From Verrucomicrobiota bacterium (lineage in GTDB: Bacteria; Verrucomicrobiota; Verrucomicrobiia; Limisphaerales; PALSA-1396), in assembly GCA_016200005.1 (NCBI GenBank), contig JACQFP010000022.1:62001-126000 (forward strand): a stretch of DNA of 64,000 bases, in the 5' to 3' direction. The translations under genes and the position numbers were made by a program. How positions within the stretch are numbered: position 1 is the first letter of the stretch; each line of letters starts with the position of its first letter. This document shows positions 44,059 through 53,567 of the stretch, piece after piece. Under the pieces are notes generated by a model, which was given only the letters and a program-made list of their open reading frames with translations, was not told where the DNA came from and searched no databases.

Positions 44059-47000
44059 ATGTTTCTGAAAAGCCACCGACCTCTGCTCTCTCTCCTCGGA
44101 TTGTTTGACGTGACGCTTGGGTTGCTGGCCGCAGTCAACTCCTTTGCTGACGCGAACCGGCTGACTTATCTCGACGAGAACGATCCGTTTTATGTCCGAC
44201 TGAATTTTCCCAAGTTAACCACGCCGCAATGGGTCGGCGAGCCGGGCGTTGAAGCGGTAGTCATCCTCGCGATCGACGACATGCGCGAGCCGCACAAATA
44301 TGAAGCGTTCCTGCGTCCGATTCTCGAACGGCTCAAACAGGTCGAGGGGCGCGCGCCGGTCAGCATCATGTGCAACGCGCTCGATCCGCAACACCCGCAG
44401 TTGCAGGCGTGGTTGAAGGAGGGTTTGTCGCTGGAGGTCCACACGCTCACGCATCCTTGTCCGTTGCTGGCGCGGAGCAACTTTACTGCTGCGGCGGACA
44501 CTTATCATGGCTGCGTCGATTTGCTGAATCGCATTCCCGACAATCAACCGGTCGCCTTTCGGATGCCATGCTGCGATTCGATGAACAGTCCCAGCCCGCG
44601 CTTTTACGCCGAGGTGTTTAATCGCACCAGTTCCGCAGGAAAGTTTCTGACCATCGATTCGTCCGTCATGAACATCACGACGCCAAAAGATAAGTCTTTG
44701 CCGCGCGTGTTGACGGTGGATGCCGATGGCCGGGAAAAGTTTCGCAAGTATCTGCCCGCCGTCACCAATGCCATCAGCAAAGTAAGCATGGGTTCATTTG
44801 TGACCACGATTGAAGACTATCCGTATCCTTACGTGATCGGAAAACTCTGCTGGGAATTTCCATGCGTGCTGCCAAGCGATTGGGAGGCGCAAAACATCCA
44901 CGGCACAAACAATCCCGTGACCGTCGCTGATTGGAAGGCGGCCCTCGATGTCACTGTGATGAAGCAGGGAGTGTTCACCATGATTTTCCATCCGCACGGC
45001 TGGATTCGGAACGATCAGATCGTGGAGTTGATTGAGTACGCTGTCACCAAATATGGCAAGCGTGTGAAGTTCCTGAATTTCCGCGAAGCGCAGGAGCGGT
45101 TGAACAAAAATCTACTGGCGGGACAACCGTTGCGCGCTGTCAACGGACAGGACAACGGTGTGCGGCTCGTTGATCTGAACAACGATGGCTTTCTGGACGT
45201 GGCCATCGGCAACGGGCTGATGAAGAAGACGCGCGTTTGGCAGCCGAAGGAAAGCCACTGGCTGGAAGCGAGTTTCCCGACGACGTTAGACGCTGGCGTG
45301 AAGTTCGGCGTTGTTCGCGCGGATTCGCACGCGACCATTCTGGTGAACAGCGCTGTTAAAGGCGCCTGGCATTTTGACGGGGAGAAATGGATCGAAGACA
45401 AGTCGCTGTTGACAGGGCTTGAGATTGGCGGGAAGCCGATCAACACGAGCGAGAATGGCCGTGATCGCGGCGTGCGGTTTCGGGATGTCGATAACGATGG
45501 GCGTTGTGAACTGATCGTCGGCAATGAATCCCAGAACGCGGTGTTCGCGTGGTCGCCGGAGGGAAGCAGATGGAAGCAACTTCCGTTTGCACTGCCGAAA
45601 GGCGTCGCGATCGTGGATGAGAATGGGCAGGATGCCGGATTGCGCTTTGTTGATTTCAACGAGGATGGTTTCGCTGATGTGATCTTCTCGAATGACAAAA
45701 TCTTCTCGCTTCACCTATTCGTGTCCGAAAACAAGCCGGGTCTGGCGTGGGAGGTGGGTTGGCCGCGCAAAGTCCGGGCGGGCAAACAAGGTAATCCCGA
45801 TGCCATTCCGATGATTGTCCGCGCCGGCACGAATCGGAACAACGGTGTCTGGTTTCACTCGCGTCATCTTTGGGTGCAGAATGAGGAGACCGACCGGTTG
45901 CCGGACAAGGTGGACCGTCGTTCGTATGAAACGCTGCTGGCTTTCGACGCGCCGCCGCCAAAAGCACCGGAAGAATCGCTGAAGGAAATCGAGGTGCCAC
46001 CGGGATTCAAGGTTGAACTGGTCGCGCACGAGCCGTTGGTTCGAGACCCGATTGCTTTTGAATGGGGCGCGGACGGAAAATTGTGGGTGGTTGAGATGGG
46101 TGATTATCCGGTCGGCGTGGACGGTCACGGCAAGTCCGGCGGCATCGTGCGGTTTCTGGAGGACACCGATGGCGACGGACGCTACGATAAATCGACGGTC
46201 TTTCTGGAAGGCCTCAACTTTCCCAACGGAGTCACACCGTGGCGCAAAGGCGTCATCGTCAGCGCCGCGCCGAGAATTATTTACGCCGAGGATACTAACG
46301 GCGACGGCAAGGCCGACGTGCGCGAAGTGTTGTTCACCGGGTTTCGCGAAGGTAATCAACAACATCGCGTCAACGGCTTCGATTACGGTCTGGACAACTG
46401 GATTTACGGCGCCAACGGCGACAGTGGCGGGGAGATTCATTCGGTGGCGACGGGCAAGAGCTTCAATCTGCGCGGGCGCGACTTTCGATTCAAACCGGAT
46501 GGTGGTTCGTTTGAGACGGTGGAAGGGCAGACGCAGTTTGGCCGTCACCGGGATGATTGGGGCAACTGGTTCGGCAACAACAATCCCACCTGGCTCTGGC
46601 ATTATTTTCTACCCGACCATTACCTGAGTCGCAATTCCCACCTTGCCGTCCGGTCCACCATGCACTATCTGGCGAATTATCCGCACAACACTGCGGCGTT
46701 CGCCATCAGTCGTCCAATGCAGCGCTTCAATTTTCCCGACATGGTCAACACTGTCACCTCGGCGAACAGTCCCACGCCCTATCGCGATGAATTGTTCGGG
46801 CCGGAGTTTGCGACGAGCGTTTTTGCCAGCGAACCGGCGAACAACTTGATACATCGCGAAGTGCTCGAACCGGACGGTGTCACTTTCAAAAGTCATCGCG
46901 CAAGAGGCGAAGAGGAGCGGGAGTTTCTGGCGTCGCGCGACAACTGGTTTCGTCCCACGATGCTCAAGACCGGACCGGACGGCGCGCTGTACATCGCCGA

Positions 47001-48957
47001 CATGTATCGGCTCGTCATCGAACATCCCGAATACGCGTTGCCGGGGATGGACAAACAGATCGATGTGCGCGCGGGTCACGACAAGGGTCGGATTTATCGC
47101 GTCTTTCCAGCAGATGCAAAGCTGCGCAAAATTCCCCGACTCGACCAACTCAAGCCTGCTGATTTAGTGACGGCGATGGACAGTCCCAACGGCTGGCAAC
47201 GTGACACCGCGCAACGTTTGCTGGTGCAGGCCGCCGACAAATCCGCCGTCAAACTGCTGCAACAATTGCTGGGCAGCAGCGCGCGACCCAAGACCCGGTT
47301 GCAGGCGCTCTGCACTTTGGACGGACTCGGCGCGGTGACACCGGAGATTCTGGTCAAAGGATTGAATGACTCGCACCCCGCGGTGAGGGAACACGCGGTG
47401 AGATTGAGCGAGCCGTTCATGAAGAAAAATCCATCCCTCACCCCGGCCCTCTCCCTTTCGGAAAGGGAGAGGGAGAATCGTGCAACGCGCTCAGCAGAAC
47501 CGAAAGGCGGCGAGTTGTTGCGTGAAGCGGAGAAAGGTCACCCTCGCCCCCGCCGAGGGGGAGAGGGACAGGGTGAGGGGTTTAATTCATTTTCTTCTCT
47601 TGCTGACGCCTTGCTGAACCTTGTCGATGATCCGGCCATCCGCGTCCGCTATCAACTCGCCTTCGGCCTCGGCGAATGGAACGACCCGCGCGCTGGTCGT
47701 GCTTTGGCCAGGCTCGCGATCAAAGATGCCGACAATTCCGAAATGCAAATTGCCGTGATGAGTTCCGCGGTTCCGCATGTCGGCAATATGATCGATGCGC
47801 TCCTGGCTGAAGCTGGCCAGCGAGCGACTCCTCTGGAGTTGCTCGACAAGCTATTCGGCCTCGCTGTTGTCGCAAGCGATGAAAAGTCGTTGGCAAAAAC
47901 TCTGGCGCGGGTAACCCAGCCAATCGATGGAAAACATCCCGCGTGGCAACTGGCGGCCTTGGCCGGCTGTCTGGACGCGTTCGAGCGCCGCGCCGGCTCA
48001 TTGAAGGCCTTTCAGTCCGGGAGCGGCGCGGAGTTGAGGCAAACCATCGACCGGTTCGACGTTGTTTTCAATGAAGCCCGCCGGATCATCGGCAATCCGA
48101 CCGCCAACGACACGGAATCTCGCCTCGCCATTCGCATTTTGGGTCGCGGCCTGAATCAGCAGGAACAGGACATTGATCGTCTCGTCACATTCTTGCAGCC
48201 GCAGGTCGAGGGCGATTTGCAATCCGCTGCCCTTGACTCATTGAAGCGCGCGAACAGCCCGCATGTGGCCGACGCATTGTTGAGCGGCTGGAAAGCGCAT
48301 AGCCCCGCTTTGCGGATTGAGGTGCTGAACATCTTGTTAAGCCGCCCCGAGAGGACTCGGAAATTACTGGAGGCGGTTGAGGAAAAACGAATCCTTCCGA
48401 GTGAGCTGGGCACCGTGCATCAGCAGAAGCTCCTGACCCATGCCAATGACGAGATTCGTAAACGGGCCGCGAAGTTATTATCCGCCACGAACACCGACCG
48501 GCAGAAAATCATCAAGGACTTCGCCGCGGTGAACGAGTTGAAGGGCGACGCGGGCAAGGGCGCCGATTTATTCCAAAAGAATTGCGCCGTCTGCCATCGC
48601 TTCAACGGTGTAGGTAACAGCATCGGGGCGGACCTGGGCAGCGTGGGGGACAAATCCGTTCCGGCGATGCTGGTCTCGATCCTCGATCCGAACCGCGCGG
48701 TGGAAGCGCGCTATCTCAGCTACACCGCGCTGACAAAAAGCGACCGCGAGATCAGCGGCGTCATCGCAGCCGAAACCCCGAACAGCATCACGTTGCGGAC
48801 GGCCGGTGGAACTGAAGAGGTTGTTTTGCGCAGCGACCTCAAAGAGTTGAGGGGTTCAAGTCTTTCGCTCATGCCCGAGGGATTCGAGAAGACCCTGACA
48901 CCACAGGCCCTCGCGGATTTGATTGCCTACATTGCGTCGGGTGAGCAGAAGCGATAG
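44059..48957 (+). CDS. Giant fusion: deacetylase-like, FG-GAP, membrane-bound dehydrogenase, HEAT, cytochrome c
   Basis: The 1632-residue exported protein has a signal peptide of about 30 residues. Residues 40-340 resemble a polysaccharide deacetylase (NodB) fold ('VVILAIDDMREP', 'LEVHTLTHPCPLL'). Residues 345-630 carry FG-GAP/VCBS-like repeats ('DNGVRLVDLNNDGFLDVAIG', 'GLRFVDFNEDGFADVIFS'). Residues 643-1030 are the PVC membrane-bound dehydrogenase beta-propeller ('VPPGFKVELVAHEPLVRDP', 'LDNWIYGANGDSGG'). Residues 1050-1470 are HEAT-like helices, interrupted at about 1126-1174 by repeat-derived sequence. The C-terminus is a PVC haem-binding domain with CAVCH at 1509-1513. The last three parts are a common PVC set; the first two in front are unusual. 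Substrate unknown, probably a periplasmic carbohydrate oxidation system. Confidence 0.88.
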   Translation: MFLKSHRPLLSLLGLFDVTLGLLAAVNSFADANRLTYLDENDPFYVRLNFPKLTTPQWVGEPGVEAVVILAIDDMREPHKYEAFLRPILERLKQVEGRAPVSIMCNALDPQHPQLQAWLKEGLSLEVHTLTHPCPLLARSNFTAAADTYHGCVDLLNRIPDNQPVAFRMPCCDSMNSPSPRFYAEVFNRTSSAGKFLTIDSSVMNITTPKDKSLPRVLTVDADGREKFRKYLPAVTNAISKVSMGSFVTTIEDYPYPYVIGKLCWEFPCVLPSDWEAQNIHGTNNPVTVADWKAALDVTVMKQGVFTMIFHPHGWIRNDQIVELIEYAVTKYGKRVKFLNFREAQERLNKNLLAGQPLRAVNGQDNGVRLVDLNNDGFLDVAIGNGLMKKTRVWQPKESHWLEASFPTTLDAGVKFGVVRADSHATILVNSAVKGAWHFDGEKWIEDKSLLTGLEIGGKPINTSENGRDRGVRFRDVDNDGRCELIVGNESQNAVFAWSPEGSRWKQLPFALPKGVAIVDENGQDAGLRFVDFNEDGFADVIFSNDKIFSLHLFVSENKPGLAWEVGWPRKVRAGKQGNPDAIPMIVRAGTNRNNGVWFHSRHLWVQNEETDRLPDKVDRRSYETLLAFDAPPPKAPEESLKEIEVPPGFKVELVAHEPLVRDPIAFEWGADGKLWVVEMGDYPVGVDGHGKSGGIVRFLEDTDGDGRYDKSTVFLEGLNFPNGVTPWRKGVIVSAAPRIIYAEDTNGDGKADVREVLFTGFREGNQQHRVNGFDYGLDNWIYGANGDSGGEIHSVATGKSFNLRGRDFRFKPDGGSFETVEGQTQFGRHRDDWGNWFGNNNPTWLWHYFLPDHYLSRNSHLAVRSTMHYLANYPHNTAAFAISRPMQRFNFPDMVNTVTSANSPTPYRDELFGPEFATSVFASEPANNLIHREVLEPDGVTFKSHRARGEEEREFLASRDNWFRPTMLKTGPDGALYIADMYRLVIEHPEYALPGMDKQIDVRAGHDKGRIYRVFPADAKLRKIPRLDQLKPADLVTAMDSPNGWQRDTAQRLLVQAADKSAVKLLQQLLGSSARPKTRLQALCTLDGLGAVTPEILVKGLNDSHPAVREHAVRLSEPFMKKNPSLTPALSLSERERENRATRSAEPKGGELLREAEKGHPRPRRGGEGQGEGFNSFSSLADALLNLVDDPAIRVRYQLAFGLGEWNDPRAGRALARLAIKDADNSEMQIAVMSSAVPHVGNMIDALLAEAGQRATPLELLDKLFGLAVVASDEKSLAKTLARVTQPIDGKHPAWQLAALAGCLDAFERRAGSLKAFQSGSGAELRQTIDRFDVVFNEARRIIGNPTANDTESRLAIRILGRGLNQQEQDIDRLVTFLQPQVEGDLQSAALDSLKRANSPHVADALLSGWKAHSPALRIEVLNILLSRPERTRKLLEAVEEKRILPSELGTVHQQKLLTHANDEIRKRAAKLLSATNTDRQKIIKDFAAVNELKGDAGKGADLFQKNCAVCHRFNGVGNSIGADLGSVGDKSVPAMLVSILDPNRAVEARYLSYTALTKSDREISGVIAAETPNSITLRTAGGTEEVVLRSDLKELRGSSLSLMPEGFEKTLTPQALADLIAYIASGEQKR
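47435..47580. repeat. Composite palindromic repeat inside the fusion gene
   Basis: CCCTCACCCC, then inner arms CCCTCTCCCTTTC / GAAAGGGAGAGGG (47447-47459 and 47461-47473), a spacer, then a second palindromic part (47537-47580) ending GGGTGAGGGG. It is read in frame and gives an Arg/Glu/Gly-rich stretch ('SLSERERENRATRSAEPKGG', 'RPRRGGEGQGEG') between HEAT repeats. Confidence 0.88.
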
Positions 48958-49001
48958 ATTCGTGCCGGAAACATTTCAGTCGGTTGTTGACCAATTCAAT
49001 C

Positions 49002-49904
49002 ATGAGAACCGCAAGGCCGCCCAAAACCCGGAAAACAGTTGCTGCCACGAAGCCGATGGATTCTGCCGGCGCGCGGTTTCGCGCGGCGATGGAAAACGAG
49101 CGTCCGTTGCAGATTGTTGGCGCGATCAATGCCTACACCGCCCTCCTCGCCGAGAAGGCCGGCTTCAAGGCGTTGTATCTTTCCGGCGCGGGCGTGGCCA
49201 ATGCCAGTTACGGCGTGCCGGACATTGGCCTGACCACGCTCGACGACGTGCTCATCGAAGTGCGTCGCATCACCAGTGCGACGAGACTGCCCTTGCTCGT
49301 GGACGCGGATACCGGCTGGGAAAACCTGCGTCGCACCGTCCGTGAAATGATTCGCGAGGGCGCGGCGGTAATTCACATCGAAGACCAGGTGGAGGCCAAG
49401 CGGTGTGGCCACTTGTCCGGCAAACAACTCGTGTCGCCGAAGAAAATGGTTGCGCGCATCAAGTCCGCTGTGTCGGGGAGGACTGATCCCGCCTTCGTCA
49501 TCATGGCGCGGACCGACGCGGCGAGCGTCGAAAGCTTGGAAGCCGCCATCGCGCGCGCGCGGCTCTATCGCGATGCGGGCGCGGATATGATTTTTGCCGA
49601 GGCGTTGAGGACGTTGGATCAATACCGGCTGTTCGCGCGCGCGGTTGAAATTCCCGTGCTCGCGAACGTGACTGAATTCGGCAGGACGCCGTTGTTCACA
49701 GTCCAGGAACTGCGTTCTGCTGGTGTGGCGCTGGCGCTGTATCCCCTCTCGGCTTTCCGCGCGATGAGTGCCGCAGCATTGAAGGTGTTTCAGACCATTC
49801 GCGCCGAGGGCACGCAACGGAAAGTTGTTGGCCAGATGCAGTCGCGCGCTGAGCTGTATGAGTTTTTGGGTTATGACGTGTTTAACAAAGGAATGAGAGC
49901 ATGA
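49002..49904 (+). CDS. prpB: 2-methylisocitrate lyase
   Basis: PrpB splits 2-methylisocitrate into pyruvate and succinate, the last step of the methylcitrate cycle for propionyl-CoA. From the ATG at 49002 it has 300 residues, the family's normal length. The isocitrate lyase/PEP mutase motifs are clear: '[15 protein letters not shown]' (62-76), 'LLVDADTGW' with metal-binding Asp101/Asp103, and the active-site loop KRCGHLSGK at 133-141 with the catalytic cysteine. A TTG upstream could add six residues. It overlaps prpC by 4 bases (ATGA). 2-methylisocitrate specificity rather than isocitrate is inferred from size and neighbours. Confidence 0.93.
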   Translation: MRTARPPKTRKTVAATKPMDSAGARFRAAMENERPLQIVGAINAYTALLAEKAGFKALYLSGAGVANASYGVPDIGLTTLDDVLIEVRRITSATRLPLLVDADTGWENLRRTVREMIREGAAVIHIEDQVEAKRCGHLSGKQLVSPKKMVARIKSAVSGRTDPAFVIMARTDAASVESLEAAIARARLYRDAGADMIFAEALRTLDQYRLFARAVEIPVLANVTEFGRTPLFTVQELRSAGVALALYPLSAFRAMSAAALKVFQTIRAEGTQRKVVGQMQSRAELYEFLGYDVFNKGMRA

Positions 49905-51022
49905 GCATGGAGAAGAAAACTGGCGGACTGGCCGGCATCGTTGCCGGGGAAACCGCGATCAGCACCGTAGGCAAAGAAGGCGTTGGCCTCACGTATCGCG
50001 GCTATGCGATTGAGGATCTGGCGGAGCGGGCGACGTTCGAGGAAGTCGCCTTCCTGTTGCTATACGACCATCTGCCGAGTCGCAATGAACTGGCCGACTA
50101 CCGAAAGAAGCTCATCTCGCTTCGCGGATTACCGAAGTCGCTGAAGACGGTTTTGGAGCAATTACCTGCCGCGACGCACCCGATGGATGTGCTTCGCACT
50201 GGTTGTTCCGCGCTCGGCTGTCTTGAACCGGAGGGCGACGAGCGCGATCAAATACAAGTCGCCAATCGTCTGCTGGCAGCCTTTCCCTCGATGCTGCTCT
50301 ACTGGTACCAGTTCCACAAACAGGATGAGCGAATCGAAACTGGGACCACCGATCCGTCCTTGGCTGCGCATTTTCTCCATCTACTCCTCGGCAAACCGGC
50401 GGATGAATTACGGATTCGAGCCATGGATGCCTCGCTGATTCTTTACGCGGAACACGAATTCAACGCCTCGACTTTCGCGACGCGCATCACGACCTCCACG
50501 CTGGCGGATTTTTATTCAGCAATCACGAGCGGCATCGGCACCTTGCGCGGCAACCTGCACGGTGGCGCCAACGAAGCGGCGATGGAATTAATCGAGCGTT
50601 TCAAGACGCCCGACGAGGCGGAGGCTGGATTGATGCAAATGTTGCAACGCAAGGAACTCATCATGGGCTTTGGGCATCGCGTTTACAAGACTTCTGATCC
50701 GCGTTCACCGGTGATCAAAGGCTGGGCGAAAAAACTGGCCGCAGCGTGCGGCGACGAACAGATTTATTGCATCTCGGAACGTATTGAAGCGGTGATGTGG
50801 CGCGAGAAGAAGCTCTTTCCCAATCTGGATTTTTACAGCGCGGCGGCTTATCATTTTTGTGGCATTCCGACCGCGATGTTCACGCCGCTGTTTGTCATCG
50901 CGCGCACGTCGGGCTGGTCGGCGCACATCCTGGAGCAGCGCGGGAACAATCGGTTGATACGTCCGACGGCGGAATACATCGGGCCGGCGCCTCGTGCATT
51001 TGTGCCGATTGAACAAAGGTGA
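49901..51022 (+). CDS. prpC: 2-methylcitrate synthase / citrate synthase
   Basis: PrpC condenses propionyl-CoA with oxaloacetate. The 373-residue product has the short form typical of 2-methylcitrate synthases. Catalytic residues are His220 in '[12 protein letters not shown]', His259 in '[10 protein letters not shown]' and Asp310 in '[10 protein letters not shown]', the usual citrate-synthase triad. '[13 protein letters not shown]' and '[13 protein letters not shown]' at the N-terminus are standard. It overlaps prpB upstream and ends in a TGA that overlaps the possible GTG start of the pseudopilin gene. Citrate synthase activity cannot be excluded, but the operon favours 2-methylcitrate. Confidence 0.93.
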   Translation: MSMEKKTGGLAGIVAGETAISTVGKEGVGLTYRGYAIEDLAERATFEEVAFLLLYDHLPSRNELADYRKKLISLRGLPKSLKTVLEQLPAATHPMDVLRTGCSALGCLEPEGDERDQIQVANRLLAAFPSMLLYWYQFHKQDERIETGTTDPSLAAHFLHLLLGKPADELRIRAMDASLILYAEHEFNASTFATRITTSTLADFYSAITSGIGTLRGNLHGGANEAAMELIERFKTPDEAEAGLMQMLQRKELIMGFGHRVYKTSDPRSPVIKGWAKKLAAACGDEQIYCISERIEAVMWREKKLFPNLDFYSAAAYHFCGIPTAMFTPLFVIARTSGWSAHILEQRGNNRLIRPTAEYIGPAPRAFVPIEQR

Positions 51023-51024
51023 GG

Positions 51025-51981
51025 ATGATGCGGAAGGTCATCGCGAACGGTTGTTGGAGTCCAAGCTTTAGCTTGTCCGGCGGCACGCTCAAGCGTGAAC
51101 TCCAACCCAAGTCCGACGCGAGATCCAAACCTGATAGCGGTTTTACGCTGATCGAACTCCTGGTCGTCATCGCCATCATCGGCATTCTCGCCAGCTTGTT
51201 GTTGCCGGTTTTGGGCAAGGCCAAACTCAAGGCGCAGGGACTGCAATGCATGTCCAACCACCGCCAGTTGACGCTCGCGTGGAAAATGTACAGCGATGAC
51301 AACCGCGATGTGTTGCTCTATGCCAGCGGCATCTGGCCGTACACGTCTCACGACCCGGATGTCTGGATCAGCGGCTGGATGGATTTCGAACCGGGCAACC
51401 GCTCCAATTGGGACGCCGACGTGGACATCAAGCGCAGTCCCCTCTGGCCTTACTGTGGTCAGTCAACCGGGATCTGGAAATGCCCAGCGGACAAATCGGC
51501 AGTGGCTGTGGACGGCAAGTTGCTCCCGCGCGTGCGCAGCATGTCGATGAACATCTGGGTCGGCGGCTTTCGCGGGATGGATTACGGTCTGTCCGACAGC
51601 GCCGATCCGTTCGCGACAGGCGGCGGCCGCTGGCGGGTTTATTTGAAAATGACCGACATGATTGATCCAGGACCGACGCGCACTTTTGTTTTGTTGGACA
51701 TGCGCGAAGACAGCATTGATGTCGGCAATTTCGCCCCGGACATGCGCGGCTGGCCGGATAATCCGGCGCAAACCGGTTTTTATGATCTGCCCGGCAGCTA
51801 CCACCATCGCGCAGGCGGTTTTTCATTTGCCGATGGTCATGCCGAAATCAAACGATGGGTGGATGACCGGACCATGCCGCCACTCGTGAAAAGCGGATTC
51901 GTTGATGACCATCTGTTGACGCCGTTCAACAAGGATGTCGTCTGGTTGCAGGAACGGTCCACGCGCAAAATCAACCCATGA
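51025..51981 (+). CDS. Type II secretion/type IV pilin-like pseudopilin (H-X9-DG type)
   Basis: The prepilin motif '[20 protein letters not shown]' (about 39-58) marks a peptidase site after Gly with a hydrophobic helix. The C-terminal half carries the H-X9-DG motif '[12 protein letters not shown]', typical of the many pseudopilins of Verrucomicrobia and Planctomycetes, and '[11 protein letters not shown]' at the end, also seen in the pseudopilin at 58391. The leader before the cleavage site is about 38-40 residues, several times the usual length, because a dispersed repeat (51053-51106) is read in frame there. Start may be GTG 51019 or ATG 51025/51028. The gene sits between prpC and prpD with overlaps on both sides, an odd place for a pilin. 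Confidence 0.9.
   Translation: MMRKVIANGCWSPSFSLSGGTLKRELQPKSDARSKPDSGFTLIELLVVIAIIGILASLLLPVLGKAKLKAQGLQCMSNHRQLTLAWKMYSDDNRDVLLYASGIWPYTSHDPDVWISGWMDFEPGNRSNWDADVDIKRSPLWPYCGQSTGIWKCPADKSAVAVDGKLLPRVRSMSMNIWVGGFRGMDYGLSDSADPFATGGGRWRVYLKMTDMIDPGPTRTFVLLDMREDSIDVGNFAPDMRGWPDNPAQTGFYDLPGSYHHRAGGFSFADGHAEIKRWVDDRTMPPLVKSGFVDDHLLTPFNKDVVWLQERSTRKINP
51053..51106. repeat. 'GTTGGAGT...TGAACTCCAAC' repeat in the pseudopilin leader
   Basis: Arms GTTGGAGTCCA (51053-51063) and TGAACTCCAAC (51096-51106) enclose AGCTTTAGCTTGTCC and CACGCTCAAGCG. The element is translated as part of the leader ('[17 protein letters not shown]'). A close copy in prpD is at 52980-53037, where the same end is read as 'DTLKRELQ'. 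Confidence 0.88.
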
Positions 51982-53567
51982 ACCATTCCACTGGCGGAAA
52001 ATCTTCGCGCCCGGCACCCGACCGATTGTTGGTGGAAATCGCGGACTACGTCTGCGATTTCAAAATCACCAGCGACGAAGCGTTCAACACCGCACGCTAT
52101 TGCCTGCTCGACACGCTGGGGTGCGGCCTGCTCGCGCTGAAATATCCAGCTTGCACAAAACTGCTCGGGCCGGTTGTGCTAGGAACAATCGTGCCCAACG
52201 GCGCGCGCGTGCCGGGGACGAACTACGTGCTCGATCCCGTCACCGCCGCGTTCAACATCGGTACCCTCATCCGCTGGCTGGATTTCAACGATACCTGGCT
52301 CGCGGCGGAGTGGGGGCACCCCTCGGACAATCTCGGCGCGATCCTCGCCGTGGCGGATTTTGTGAATCAGAGCGCAAAGATTCCCCGCACCCGTCGTGAC
52401 GGACACCCTCTCCCCATCCGATGGGGAGAGGGACGGGGTGAGGGGCGCTCCGGTTACACCGTCCGCGACATTTTGACCGCGATGATCAAGGCGCACGAAA
52501 TCCAAGGCATCCTCGCATTGGAAAACAGCTTCAACCGCGTCGGCCTCGACCATGTCCTGCTCGTACGCATCGCTTCGACAGCCGTGGCCACACACTTGCT
52601 CGGCGGGACGCGCGAGCAGATCATCAACGCCGTCTCCAACGCCTGGCTCGATGGCGGCGCGCTGCGCACCTATCGCCACGCGCCCAACACTGGCTCGCGC
52701 AAATCCTGGGCCGCCGGCGACGCCACCGCGCGCGCCGTTCAACATGCCCTCATGGCAATCAAAGGCGAGATGGGCTACCCGTCCGCTCTTTCCGCGCCCA
52801 AGTGGGGTTTCAGCGACGTGCTCTTTCGCGGCCAGCCCGTCAAACTCGCACGCCCGTTCGACTCGTATGTGATGGAAAATGTATTGTTCAAGATTTCCTT
52901 CCCCGCCGAGTTCCACGCGCAAACTGCCGTCGAAGCCGCGATCAAGTTGCACGAGAAGTATTTTGCAGAGCGCGCTTCTGTTGGAGTTCAGCCTTTAGGT
53001 TGCCCACCCTCCGACACGCTAAAGCGTGAACTCCAACGCGCCCCGCTGAGAACCCTCGACCAGATCGAGCGCGTGGAGATTCACACGCACGAATCCGCCC
53101 TCCGCATCATTGACAAGACCGGGCCGCTGCACAACCCGGCCGACCGCGACCATTGTCTGCAATACATGACCGCGATCAGCCTCATCTTCGGCGCGCTCAC
53201 CGCCGATCATTACGAGGACGCGACCGCCGCCGATCCGCGCATTGACGCCCTACGCCCGAAGATGGTCGTGCGCGAAGACCCGCGCTACACCCGCGAATAT
53301 CTCGAACCGGACAAGCGCGCCATCGCCAACGCCGTGCAAATCTTCTTCCGCGACGGCAGCGCGAGTGAGAAGGTGGAAGTGGAATATCCCGTGGGCCACC
53401 GCCGCCGCCGCGCCGAAGGCATTCCGCTGCTCGTGAAAAAATTCCAAGCCAACGCGGAAACATGTTTCCCGCCTGAGCGCGTCAAACAAATCGTTGCGCT
53501 GTTTGAAGATGTGAAAGGGCTGGAACTGATGGCGGTGAATGAGTTCGCCGAGAACTTCATTCCGTAG
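51978..53567 (+). CDS. prpD: 2-methylcitrate dehydratase (MmgE/PrpD family) with two repeat-derived insertions
   Basis: PrpD dehydrates 2-methylcitrate to 2-methyl-cis-aconitate. Nearly the whole family pattern is visible: '[20 protein letters not shown]', '[20 protein letters not shown]', '[20 protein letters not shown]', '[20 protein letters not shown]', '[20 protein letters not shown]' and '[12 protein letters not shown]'. At 529 residues it is about 45 longer than E. coli PrpD (483). The excess falls in two places that coincide with dispersed repeats: residues about 136-156 ('[14 protein letters not shown]') and about 335-354 ('[19 protein letters not shown]'). Both lie in loops and keep the frame. 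It overlaps the pseudopilin gene by 4 bases and the convergent toxin gene by 11. Confidence 0.94.
   Translation: MNHSTGGKSSRPAPDRLLVEIADYVCDFKITSDEAFNTARYCLLDTLGCGLLALKYPACTKLLGPVVLGTIVPNGARVPGTNYVLDPVTAAFNIGTLIRWLDFNDTWLAAEWGHPSDNLGAILAVADFVNQSAKIPRTRRDGHPLPIRWGEGRGEGRSGYTVRDILTAMIKAHEIQGILALENSFNRVGLDHVLLVRIASTAVATHLLGGTREQIINAVSNAWLDGGALRTYRHAPNTGSRKSWAAGDATARAVQHALMAIKGEMGYPSALSAPKWGFSDVLFRGQPVKLARPFDSYVMENVLFKISFPAEFHAQTAVEAAIKLHEKYFAERASVGVQPLGCPPSDTLKRELQRAPLRTLDQIERVEIHTHESALRIIDKTGPLHNPADRDHCLQYMTAISLIFGALTADHYEDATAADPRIDALRPKMVVREDPRYTREYLEPDKRAIANAVQIFFRDGSASEKVEVEYPVGHRRRRAEGIPLLVKKFQANAETCFPPERVKQIVALFEDVKGLELMAVNEFAENFIP
52382..52445. repeat. Palindromic 'CCCTCTCCCCATC' repeat inside prpD
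   Basis: Inner arms CCCTCTCCCCATC (52406-52418) and GATGGGGAGAGGG (52420-52432) are identical to those of the intergenic copy at 43925-43951. The right outer arm GGGGTGAGGGG is retained; the left one is diverged. It is read in frame within the dehydratase. Confidence 0.9.
52980..53037. repeat. 'GTTGGAGTTCA...TGAACTCCAAC' repeat inside prpD
   Basis: Perfect 11-base inverted arms (52980-52990 and 53027-53037) enclose GCCTTTAGGTTG and ACACGCTAAAGCG. It is read in frame as '[19 protein letters not shown]'. The same arms occur at 40653-40688 and, with one arm slightly diverged, at 51053-51106. Confidence 0.92.

Noticed and set aside
42574-44076. A 500-codon minus-strand open frame
   Set aside because: It covers the ceramidase-like gene and a palindromic repeat on the other strand, has no domain, and would overlap the start of the fusion gene.
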